From: Rhinopomastus cyanomelas
Lineage: Eukaryota > Chordata > Aves > Bucerotiformes > Rhinopomastidae
Assembly: GCA_013400115.1 (NCBI GenBank)
Contig: VXBP01003393.1
Span: forward strand, 58,223 to 122,222
DNA length: 64,000 nucleotides
Direction: 5' to 3'
Part shown: in pieces, positions 25,689 to 36,611 of the stretch
Layout: every line of letters begins with the position of its first letter
How positions within the stretch are numbered: the first letter of the stretch is position 1
The notes under the pieces: model-generated
What the model saw: the letters and a program-made list of their open reading frames with translations, nothing else
Told to the model about the DNA's origin: nothing
The model's database searches: none
Position numbers and translations under genes: made by a program

Positions 25689-26205
25689 CTCCTTGGCCGA
25701 GGACACAAGCTATTAAGGATGTAACCTGAAGTCATCCACCATGTATTAAAGATATCGTTGGAAAGATGTTGATGTTAACTTTTTCTTTAACATCTAAAGC
25801 ATTTTCGAGAGCGTTCTTGCCGCCCAGGTGCGTGAGTATATTTAGCCTGCAAGACACTTTTATGGATCCTGCATAACTGACTATTGAGTTGTTTACGAGC
25901 CTTATCAAACACCTTTTGTGTTGTCTGGAAGTAGTCCACTCTAGCTATGTGTGTTAATTTATTTGTCATCAAAAGAGCACTTTGCCTAAAAGAAAGGACT
26001 GACAATTGTGCAAAACGTTTACAATTCTTTGTGAGATTGTAGTTTATCATTAGTTTGTACCTGTAAGTTATTGCTGGGAGTATTACCTGTGTTTGAGTTG
26101 TACTCAGCCGATATGTTAAAGCTTTTTTCAGTGAGTTTACACAAATAAATTTTGGTTGCAAATATTTTCGGAATGAACTGAATAAAGTTCCTGCTGTCGC
26201 ATGCC
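25689..26205 (+). other. LHX8: LHX8 3' UTR (end estimated)
   Basis: From the TAA, the untranslated region runs about 520 bases to a likely cleavage zone near 26200-26215. Two AATAAA hexamers lie at 26144-26149 and 26181-26186, and a GT-rich stretch (TGTGTGTCTGG) follows at about 26220. The exact end is an estimate. Confidence 0.65.
26181..26186 (+). terminator. LHX8: LHX8 polyadenylation signal
   Basis: Canonical AATAAA followed about 35 bases later by a TGTGTGTCTGG element. A second AATAAA lies 37 bases upstream at 26144-26149, so alternative ends are possible. Confidence 0.65.
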
Positions 26206-26259
26206 GAGCAAAAGCAGCGCTGTGTGTCTGGCTGAACTGTCATCACTCGAGTGCTTAGC

Positions 26260-26405
26260 TGGGATCTTCCCTGGAGGTGTCCAACGAGCGTGTGGATGTG
26301 GCACTTGGGAACACGGTTTACTGGGCATGGTGGCCTTGGGATGACAGTTGGAAAAGACCTCCAAGATCATCAAGTCCAATCTTGATGATTCCATGACTCC
26401 AAGGT
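26260..26405 (+). mobile_element. CR1 LINE 3' end with internal micro-inversion
   Basis: The stretch resembles the sense-strand 3' end of avian CR1 elements, with a GTGGCACTTGGGAACACGG-like segment and then GGGCATGGTGG. The terminal module of that family normally reads TTGGACT...GATGATCT...GGTCTTTTCCAA. Here the 22 bases between TTGGA (26348-26352) and TCCAA (26375-26379) are in reverse-complement orientation, while the flanks and tail keep sense orientation. It begins only about 55 bases past the estimated LHX8 3' end. Confidence 0.75.
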
Positions 26406-26717
26406 CCGGAATGCTGTACACTGGACTCTTTCAGGAGTATCTGTATTGCCTCCATGGATTTCATAAACCCTGTAATGGGCTTTGATGGGTGTTGAAATGC
26501 CCCAAGCAGGCACGTTAAGGTAAGTGTCCCCACGACAGCGCTGCTCCCGTGAGCACACGCCTGAGGGGTGGGGGAAGTCGTGGGTGCACGGCATTGATTC
26601 GTAGCTGATTTCAGTCAGCAAGTGGGAGACCTCGGATCCACGTGCGCTTGCACTGTTTGCACCTTTACTGTTTCAGCTTTCCTCCTCGTGTGGTTTTTAG
26701 CTTGTGCTTCTTGTGAA

Positions 26718-26937
26718 GCAGGGTATAAACATCAGAAGGAACTTCTTCACAGTGAGGGTGACGGAGCACTGGAACAGGCTTCCCAGGGAGGTTGTGGAGT
26801 CTCCTTCTCTGGAGACGTTTAAAACCCACCTGGATGTGTTCCTGTGTGACTTGGTCTTGGTGATCCTGCTCTGGCAGGGGGATTGGACTGGATGATCTTT
26901 CGAGGTCCCTTCCAATCCCTAATGTTCTGTGATAACT
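26718..26937 (+). mobile_element. CR1 LINE 3' fragment
   Basis: Sense-orientation CR1 3' end. Typical segments are AGAAGGAACTTCTTCACAG, GAGCACTGGAACAGGCT and the terminal GGACTGGATGATCTTTCGAG with a TTCTGTGATAA tail. It is truncated at the 5' side and not translatable as a whole. Confidence 0.88.
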
Positions 26938-26939
26938 AA

Positions 26940-29900
26940 TCTGCAGTACTTGGAGGCTGCATTTTTAAAGTAAAATCTAGTCCAGTGTTTTAAGTGACCT
27001 GTATCAAACCATGTACTAAGTTTGAGACTCGTGGATTCGTTCAGATGCACAGAAGTCTCCTGTGGGGAGGGAATTTTAGACAGAGGTGCTAAGATGTAAC
27101 TGCCAAGCATGCTTTGATGCATTGGCTGATGGACAAACCCACCAACTGAAATGGTTTTTTGCCTTCACAGACTAATTTCCTTCAAGTATTTCAGATGAGC
27201 AGATCCCCTCTGCACACCTAAACCTCACTTGCATTGGAAAGAATCTACTTTTGAAGGTGTGTCCCCTTTTCCCTGCCAACAAGTCACTGTTTCTGCAGTG
27301 TGAAAAATGCACTGTGTTTCCTGCCACCAAGGAAGGAGGGTGGCTTTTGAGACCAGAACTTTACTGTCAGGCTCTGAGTTACTCAGGTTCATAAACACTG
27401 GCACTACTTCAAGTGCTACGCGCAGCTGCCTGAGCAGGGAAAGCACTCTATTTGCGCTGGCACTGTGGTTTGTCTGGGCTAATACTAGCCCGCCTTTGTT
27501 TCCTTTGCAAACCGTTCTAAAGACCTGGGATGTTGTGGAACCTGACTGACTTTACCTTTTATTCCAGAATACTATAAGCCCTGAGAGAGTTTCTCTGGGT
27601 GCAACACTGGATTCAGCGAGTCACTTCCAGTCCCGAGGGCAGCCCCGCTCAGCTGTGTGACACAAGGCTGTGCCGCTGTCAGGCAGACTGATTTTTGTTC
27701 ACTTTGTTTGGCCTGATGTGCCAGTAGGGCAGCCTTACTGCAGAGAAGTTACCAGTTAAGTACTCTTCAGTGCTAATTTACACCTTAAGGTAACTGGGCA
27801 ATTTAAAGTACTACTCAGCTGGGTTGTGTTAGGATGCAATTGTACTTGCACAGAGTCCCTTCAAAGAAAAGTAAGTGCTCCCTCTTATTCGAGGGGCTAA
27901 GCAGCTTCAGGCTGCCTGCGACAAAGTGAGCCTAAGCCTGTTTATTGTACAGCCCCCTTCTGCTCAGTCCGGGAGTCAGTGCAGGATAAGAGTAAATCAG
28001 GAGCAGTTTTCCTGTTCCTCTATGAAAATAGGAAGCAGGTGAATCCATCCTTGGCTGCTGTGAACACCTGAGCAGCTGTTTGAAAGCAGTGCTGGAAAAT
28101 GCAGTGTTGAAAGCAGGTGGGTGCAACAGAGGCTCTGGACTTCCATGTCCTCCCACTGAGAATGCCAGGCTTGTGGCTGCGGGCAGCTCTTGGAGCACAA
28201 GGAAAGCTGAGGACAGCTTCAGGCTGCTGCTCTCAGCTCAAACTGCTGCTGTAGCCTGACTTGTGCATTTGAACTGTGGTCGTTTTCTCATGGTTGTGCA
28301 CTGGGTTGTGTTTGTGCCTTTGCTCCTGTATTGTTCTGATTCTGGAGCTGTTCTTGCTGCTTCTTGCTGTTTAAAAGAGGAGCTTAGGTGTTGCTGTGCT
28401 GAAGAAGTTCACGGGCTGTCTTTACAGGGAGCAAACAGACACAGCTGCATCTAGGACATACGCTGTGCTAAATCGTGACTTTTCACACAGTACAGGGCCA
28501 AATTAAAATGGAAGTGTCGCACAAAATTAGCACCTCAAATAAATTGCTCTTAACATCTCCCTGAAGTGATCCATCCTGACTCATCTGCAAGAATGTAGAG
28601 CTCTGTTGTGGGTGCTTTGGCATCTATTTGTAAAACAGCCCATCTAACGCCAAAGTGCTTTTCCTACAAGGTGCAACGTTGTGTGGCTGGGCAACAGGTG
28701 CAATAAAATATCTCTAAGAAGTTCAGTATGGAACTGAGGATGCAAACTCAAGTGTTGCCAGAGGAAGAAATATCATGAAGCACAAAGGTAAAGTTGCAGC
28801 TTGAAAGTACTGTGAGAAGTCTGCCTGTGGGTTTCCACTGTCCCTCTTGTCCCCTGACCTGTCTAACCAACACACAGTGGGTCTGGCTCACGTATGGTTG
28901 TGCTGTAACAAGTAACTGCGGTGCAAAGTAAAGCTTTAAATTCATTACAGTCACCCTGCTGTAGAAGGGAAAAATACAAATTAAAAATATCCTCTTGGTG
29001 CAAATGATGGACCCTCGGGAACAGTATCTGTTTGTTATTAGGAGCTGGTACTGCTCCAGTTAGCAGAGTAAAGAAAAAAACTATTGCCACAGCATCTTAA
29101 AGCTCTCTCTGAAATATTTCAAACTCTGCAATTAAATACTGGGATCTGCATGCTTTGAAATTCCAGCTGGAACTAGAAACATGGGTTTGTGTTCATAGCT
29201 AAATGGGAGAAGTGCTGGGGCATTACCTGCTCTGCCTTTCACTCCAAGGCACGAGGAAGCATTTTTGCTACTGCTGGTGAAGCTGTTTGACTAATCTGTT
29301 CTTCCGTGTTTCCAGTAATTGAAATATTTAGATTCCAAAGGAACATTCATCACTCTCTTAGGAAAACAAATTCCAAGAAAGAGAACTCCAAGTCTTCTCC
29401 CTGCCAAACAAATTGGATCCACTGAGCTTTTTTCATACCAAGTTGTATTTTCTAAGGCCCTTCCCTGGTGCTCAGCAGGAGAATTAGGGCCCCCCAGCTG
29501 CTTGCTGCTTGTGGTCTTACGCAGCTATCCTGTGTTACGGGACAGCTGTCCCAAAGAATGAATGTGGGCTGTAGTTGTCAAAACAGGCTACAGCCCCCAC
29601 CACTTGGGACATTATCATTCTTAGCAAATGAAGACTGCAACCTTCTCCTGAGACCACCCAGACCCCCTGCAGAGGCCAGCCCAACCAACAGCAAGGACAA
29701 CTGGGGACTTCATGAAACGAAAGCAGGAAATGGAGTTGGTCAGATGTGTTGAAAATGATGGCAGCCAGAAACTACATTATGGAGTTCTGTGTAGGACAAG
29801 CCCTTCCTTTGGCTCTGCAGACATGTGGACCTGCAAAGCAGCTCTTGGAGGAAGACGCACCAACAGCACTGCTCATCTGTGGAGTCAAGCTGCAAAGACA

Positions 29901-31704
29901 CCATGTGGGCTGCCCATCAAGCACTATCCGAGACAAAAGCTGAAACACTTTCATCTCCTATTTATGCCTGGGGTCTCTCCCATTAAGACAGGTCACCTAC
30001 ATTATCATTTCCTCCTTCAGTCAGACCACAGCACTGCCCGCTACTCCACCGTTCTCTTCCAGCAGCACTGCAGCATGGCTCTGACTACTAAACGTGCCAG
30101 AGAGGACAGGGAGGCAGCCACCTTCCCCTGAGGAGAAGGAGATCCCTAGAAAAAACTGGAAACTAGCCTACTGGTACAAGAGAGAACTCGGGCTGGTTCT
30201 GAATTCATCCACATGTGGATTCAAGTTTCTGTGGCATGCAGCCCGCGTTGGATTTAAATGTAATACGAACAACAAAAAGACCAGGTGAGATATAAAGCAC
30301 TTTGGTCTGAAAACACATCTGGAAGGAGGCAAGAAAGCAGTTTTGTTAGTAAGGCTGATGCTTCCTGAAGGACTGTGTAAGTAACAGCCACAGGTGGTTC
30401 TGACAGCTCGTGTCTGTTAATAGGAGCTGCTGATGCAGTTTAAAAGAGTAAGTAAAACTCCCAGGTTTGATTAAATTACCCTGTATGTATGAGACACAGC
30501 AAAGGTCCTGTGTGCTCCAAGATCCCCTTACAGTCACCCAGATCTCTTGCAGCGGCTGGGTGCACTGCGACTGGCACCGCAGGGCTGCACAGGATTCGGA
30601 GCTCAAGGGCACTGTGCTTCGGCACGCGCACTGCGTCACTGCAGTGTTTGTTACCAGGGCCAGGCTGAGCTTTGCAGAACAAAAGCCACGTGGGCTTTGT
30701 TCACCAGATTAGTGTCTGATTGAACATCAGAAGAGTAGGAAATAAAAAGTTTGTGCTCCTGAAGGCTCCCTGTGTGACAGACACACCTTTAGCTCTCCCA
30801 AGCAACTGCTCTCTTTCGGGCTTGTACTTCTTCCCACATGGCACAGCTTCATCAGCCCCAGCTACTAAACTGGGCTCAGGGAGCCACCGCCCCTCTGAAG
30901 AGGACTTTCAGAGTTCACCTTTCACTGTTGAGTTGGGACTGAAATTGCCTACCCCTAACACTTCTGGACAGAGCCCTCCTCTCTGCATGAGCTTGCCCTG
31001 TCACACCTTCCCAGTCCCAGACACCTGAGGCAGAGCCAGCTCCCAGCTCCTGCACTCAGAGCCATGCTGCGACAATCCCAGTGCTCGTGGCCGCTGACAG
31101 GTGATCTGACACATAAACCCACAAACAATGAGCAGCACATAACGCTCCCCAGGAAAAGGTGTTCTATGGTGTAAGCCTAATTTTTCCCCTTTTGTGAAAG
31201 TTTTTGCTGCAACTCTGAATGTAGAGCTTCAGCGGACTTTGTAGCTTGAATACATCGACTTATTAGTCAGGCCCTGAGCCCCACCCACACAGGTGTGTCT
31301 CCACTCATGCCTTTTAACAGCAGTTACGACTCTGCCCAAGGTGGTGGCCGTGCCAAGCTGGCCACTGCTCTCAATTATATGGTATCGATTTGGCTGATGT
31401 AAAATACATCTCACTGGGCAGAAGAAGATCTCAGAATGAAACTCCACAGTTCAGTGGGTCAAAAACCCTACATGAGAAGAGGTAATGGGCTGTTTGCAAA
31501 CCTTTACAACTACAGCACAAGAACCTCCTTCTGTTGCGGTGGCGGCTGGTGCAGGGCAGCCCCGCACTGCAGAGCTTCATTCCAGTCACTGCCAGTGAAC
31601 CCCCGATGTGCAGAGGTGCGCCCGCACCCTGCCCCACCCCACCTGGCCCCCAAGCACCACCGGGTGGTCCCTGGCCCAGAGCAGGGCCCACAAACAACCG
31701 CAGT
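26940..31704. other. Intergenic region between LHX8 and SLC44A5
   Basis: About 4.8 kb separate the second CR1 fragment from the inferred SLC44A5 3' end. Only short unconvincing open frames are seen. An imperfect hairpin at 29548-29610 is listed separately. No gene, RNA gene or other repeat was recognised. Confidence 0.6.
29548..29610. repeat. Imperfect hairpin (63 bases) in intergenic DNA
   Basis: GTCCCAA at 29548-29554 pairs with TTGGGAC at 29604-29610. Inside it, GTGGGCTGTAG (29564-29574) pairs with CTACAGCCCCCAC (29588-29600), with two extra C on the right arm. A 13-base loop lies between the inner arms. The size resembles a small RNA hairpin, but the internal loop is large and asymmetric, so this is a structural observation only. 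Confidence 0.45.
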
Positions 31705-31722
31705 CCATTTTTTATCTAAATC

Positions 31723-31728
31723 TTTATT
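31723..31728 (-). terminator. SLC44A5: SLC44A5 distal polyadenylation signal (candidate)
   Basis: The reverse strand reads AATAAA here, followed by a GT-rich downstream element within about 30 bases. This is the best-formed signal downstream of the SLC44A5 stop codon. It is convergent with the LHX8 end about 5.5 kb away. Confidence 0.5.
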
Positions 31729-33852
31729 AGAACAATCCCCAAGAGCTGTAAAACAGTGCCGTAACAACAAAATTAAATATTAAATGCTTTAGTTATCAAA
31801 GATACTTAAACAGTACGTTCCTATTTCTGCACAGCAGAAGCAAACAGGTTTAAGAGCTCACACTGTCGTGCTCGTGTTAATTTGGTTCTGGCAATACAGG
31901 AACATAACCTTAGCGATTACATTAATGCAACAGGAACCTCCCATTTCTTAAACCTCAAAGAACTGTTGCTTTGTGATTTTACAACTCATCATGAGGGACA
32001 AACACGCGGACGCTGTGTAGCAAAGAGTGACAGACGACTGTTATTAATTAGTAGCACTAATGTTACGTAAACAGGAATAACCAGGTCTCTTTCTAATGTG
32101 ATTACAGCGCAGTACAAATTACATTTTACCTCAAAAATCATCACCTTTATCAAAAATTTAAAAATTTAGAATAATTTATAAAACACTTCCAGAATAGCAA
32201 GTTGTCAGTGCTGGAATGGAGGATGAACCATATGCTGAGGAACACGCGAACAGATGCATTGCAGTAACGTGCTCGGAATGCGTTCGCTTTTTCCCTTCCG
32301 TTTGCAGCAGCAGGACCTCGGTTCTCCCCGCGGTGGCAGGGGTACAAGACGTACGAGCGCCGTAACCGAAAGCAGAGGAGGCCCTACTCAGAAGTTCACG
32401 ATACCACAAATTAAAGCTATAAAAATCTACTACTAAAATCAGAACAGTCTTGCATTGGTTTTAGTCAATTATTTGCAACACCACACTGTCGTGTCTCCTC
32501 CTGGACCACACAGGCTCCTTCTGTGATCTAACAGAACAGGGAAATGGCACGAGTCTCCTGCACCACACGGGTCCAGTACATCAACAGCTTTTGCACAACT
32601 CATTTTGTAACAGTCAGTTTGAAATGGAAAGGACTAGCCTACCTACCCAGCCTTCTCTGGTTTGTAGTCTACAGGGTGCAAATGAACTCCAAATGCTAAG
32701 CCAGGCAAAACAACAGCCAGTAAGGCACTTGGTCAGAGAGGACACACAGCTGTCCCAGCTGAGCCACTGGTCCTGGGGAGACATTCCATGCTCCTGGAAA
32801 CAGTCAGTCTGCTCTCCACAACCACTCCTCTGACAACCCACTTGTACAACACTTACTGACTGTCCCAGGATCAGCTTGACATTGCGTTGGCCACAATCTT
32901 TCTCCTGCTCTACAGCAGAACGTGTAACAGTAAACCACTTCAGACTTTCACACACTAATGATTAAAAGACTATTCAGCATCTTTGTGATACGCAAGAATC
33001 AGCTGCTGAATAAATACTTAGGAAAAAGCACTCTCAGTATAAGAAATACCATCGTTCTAGGATCTGTTTTGTTTCTGGGGTCACTTTTTATCTTCTTTTT
33101 GATTTTTTTTTACAAAATTTGAAGGCTTAACATTAAAACTTTGGTATAAAACACGTAAATGAGAGCCATCCATTAATATGTTGTAGGGAGACACGAGGAA
33201 TCCAGCCAGAACTAACCCAAATATGATCTCACAGATATGACAGTGGGCGTTTTCTACTCTCTCTTGGTTTCTACATTCCACTAGTTCAAGATCTTCAAAC
33301 ATTTGTTCAATGCAAATAAGAGTCTTTCTAAAGCGCCACCCTCCTGCTTCCCCAAAACTTCTCCCCAGAGAGAAGGGGCGCTGGGCAGATCAAAACCTAC
33401 TGAGCCTTCACCAGCGGCAGCACAAGGGGCTCCTGCCGAGTCATCAGTGCCAACATCTCCTCTTCCACCTCACGGGAGGCACGGGACAAGCACCAGCCTT
33501 CTGTCACCTTTGTCACAGGGCTCGGGGCGCCTCATGGAATGAGAGGGCACTTTGTGTGCCTGGGCTCAGAAGCCAAGCACGTATGGCAGCAGATCTGACC
33601 CTGTTACAGCCAGCCACGTGTTCCCCCGCAGAAGACCGGCATTTAACACTTTATACCAAATCAAGCGAGAAAGTAAATGCCCAAGTCCACAAATGCCACT
33701 ACTAGCGTCTCCTCTGCGGTGTCAGCCTGCAGACTGTGGCCCCACAGGATCACTCAGGAAACACGAGTCTTAGAATATTTTCAGCGATTCCTTCCCAAGC
33801 CAATACCTGCAGGAATTTCTACTCGATAGCAATTGATTTAAAAAGCCAATGG

Positions 33853-33860
33853 TGACGTCA
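33853..33860. promoter_or_regulatory. Consensus CRE palindrome TGACGTCA
   Basis: An exact cAMP-response-element palindrome with an AGCCAAT box a few bases upstream (33844-33850). It lies inside the inferred SLC44A5 3' UTR. CpG-containing sites are uncommon in this AT-rich stretch. Function unknown; may be chance. Confidence 0.3.
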
Positions 33861-36498
33861 CATCATTATCATTTATTCCATTTCTTCATTACAAAATCTA
33901 TGTGGTATTGCTTTGTTTTTCTCACAGTTCTCAGAATTATATCGTTAAGAAAATGGCTTTTTGATTCTCTTCTCTCAGAAACGATGACCACTTACATTCT
34001 AAATCATCTCACAAAATAGCGAGTGGCGCAAACCCAAACAGATATATATTTGTACCGTATATAAATAATCACTCCATTTCGCCTTTAGAAACTCCTTTAG
34101 TAAATGCATAGGTTCGTTACAAAAGTCTTCTAATCAAAGAGCTGTATATTACTTCTACTCTGTTTTATCCCTAGTAAATTCTATCGTTACATTCATAGGA
34201 TAAAAAAGCACGCCGTGTTCAGAAATACACTTTGTCAGTCGAGCTCCCAGTAAGACACTCAATAATGCCAGTAGAAACAGACTGCTCTCAGTGCAGCTTC
34301 TTTTAGCTGCCCATGAACCACACAGCAGTGTTAAACAAATACAAGAAGAAAATTAAGAAAAGCTCTGGTACATAGACCGTGATCAGACCAGCAGCTGCTT
34401 TCATCAGAGAATGGCAACACCCCCCCCTCACCAGTTACTGACCTAATCCTCAGAAGACACTGGGGGGAAGGGGGGTTGCTTAATGCCATGCAAATAATAA
34501 GAAAGGAATGATGATGATGAAAATCCTCATCAGTCAGAAGTCTGGTTTTGCCCCAAAGGCAGGTTTCTGAGCCTTTTCTGAGTCGGGTCTACTCCAGGGT
34601 ATCTCTAGAGGGGTTACTGAACCGAAGGCGCCCACAGCCAGCAGTTACATTTAAACTGCACAGGACTCATCCGAGTCCTAAACTGAACCACTCACTTCTG
34701 CCCCAGAGAGAGGGGGCTGCAGTGCCTGCAGAGAATGTGAACGAGTAAGTATCCTGTCCTTGCACCTCATTTCTCAGGACTCCAAGATCATGCCATGCCC
34801 GTGACTACATGCACGTGAGTGGTAGCCACTGGTGCATCAAGATGACCCCAGACCTGTTGCACTACAGACAGCATTTCTGTCTTTGCAGTGGTTATACTCA
34901 TCACAAACTGGAGCCACAGGTTATAGAGCAAAATTACTTTTGGACGTGGATGACCAGAAATTTTCCCCAGGAACGTGCACCCCGTTAATCTGAAAAAGAG
35001 AAATTTGCCTTTCTCTCTGAGACATCAACGGGCTCCTGCGGCTAGGAAAGTATTTTGAGGTGCTGAAATCCTGTAAGAGATCTGGCAGAGGTGTGACATG
35101 TGGACAGCAACAGAATGTCTTGCCCAGTGTGGTGGAACCCATGAAAACCAGGGGCAGGGTCCTTGGGCATCCACAAGACCAATACGTTAAAACCTCCCAG
35201 CTCAGCTCGTGGCAGCCATGGGTTTGAGGAGTGCTCCAGTGTAAGGCTTTCTGTAAGCAGAGCTGACACTAATCTCAGGGACAGTTCTACCAACAGGAGG
35301 GTTGTAAGGTCAAACACAATATTGATGTGCTTTCTACTGGTGGATTTTGTCCTAATGACCTGATAAATGCAATAATTAAGAAGGAAATGAAATTATTTGC
35401 AGCATCTTTCAGCATCCAAACAACTTATCCTGTGTTATGAGAAGACTCAGGTTCAAAGTCATACTGTGTGAACCACTGAGAGCCTGGAGACCAGCAGAAA
35501 GAGCAGCCCTGGCCCTCACCACCCGCACAGTCACTGCAATGTCTCCTGAAGAAGCCCTTCCGAGCTAGGCAACGGAATTCCTTGTGCACATACATGGCCA
35601 AGACTTCCTTCCAAGGAAAAAAGACTGCATTTGGTATTCCTTCCAGTGAAACTCAACTTCCTCTTTACGCCGAACACAATCAGACGGGGGAACATTAACA
35701 CAAGTGCATCTCTCTGAGCCACAGCTAAAAGCCGTACACTCGGCATCTTGTACCAGTTGAAACCTTGTTTGTGTGAGCCACAAATCACTCCAAGCACAGT
35801 GGGACCTTCTTTCTGTTAAATTCTCCAACACCACTCACAGAGATCATGGCTTTAACAATCATCAACTGGACTCTTTGACCACCTTCTCTGGGACCTGCAG
35901 GGTACCACCACTTCTTAAAAGATGCCGTTGTGTGTGTGATTAAAATATCACTACATTTCTCAGTGTAGGGAACCATTAATGTGTGTCATCACAGTTTAGA
36001 CAGCTGTGGGCCAGCTTGTACAAAAAATACAATCATAGCACCATATTTACAGAGTCAGTACCTTCTCCTAGTTACCTAGAGAGTCTCAAGCTATCTCTTT
36101 ATGGCTAGTTAGGGTATATGTTAGTGCTTTCAAAAAATTGCCTGACTTTCTTTTACAAATATACACTTATAAAAACAAACATTATCAAAACTGCTGTCGT
36201 TTAAGGCAGCAACCTGTGTTACAAAAGTTATTAAAACATCATTATAGACTTAAAAAAGCTTCCAATGTACATGTTCCTTCTCGTAGGCACTCTATAAACT
36301 AAAACGCGGCCTCGCTCTCACAGCTGTTAGTTTAAGCATTTAGACGAGTCGAACGTTACCCACGTTGCTCATTTTGTTCAGACATAAGCAAACGAACAAA
36401 GAACCACCCATTAACCAGAAGCATCATTTACAGGTTTTACTTTTGCCTATTTATACACGTTCTGCTTAAAGTGACACCATTCTGAAGTTTACTGTTGG

Positions 36499-36611
36499 TT
36501 ATCCCACTGCCTTCTTAGGGCTTAGTTCCTTCTTCCCTAGAATCCGGTGAAGGCTCGCTGACATGAAGTAGGGCTTTGCTGTAGATCCATCATTTCTTTC
36601 CAGGTCTTCAC
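36499..36611 (-). CDS. SLC44A5: SLC44A5 last coding exon, C-terminus and stop
   Basis: Completes Cys626 and codes for residues 627-662, starting EDLERNDGSTAKPYFMS and ending KKELSPKKAVG, then TAA at 36501-36499. Acceptor GTAAATTCAG. The split codon gives Cys where human, as I recall, has Leu (CFLEDLE). The end differs from the human C-terminal tail, as is usual for this poorly conserved part. Confidence 0.9.

Larger units (their letters stand above)
31705..36498 (-). other. SLC44A5: SLC44A5 3' UTR (inferred, about 4.8 kb)
   Basis: After the stop codon on the - strand, no spliced coding sequence follows. The first strong polyadenylation arrangement I found is AATAAA (31723-31728 on the reverse strand) followed by a GT-rich stretch (GCGGTTGTTTGTGGG). 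The region is AT-rich and free of recognised repeats, as in many long vertebrate 3' UTRs. Several weaker AATAAA sites lie between, for example near 33875, so shorter 3' ends are likely too. The full extent is inference. A complete TGACGTCA palindrome lies at 33853-33860. Confidence 0.5.
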
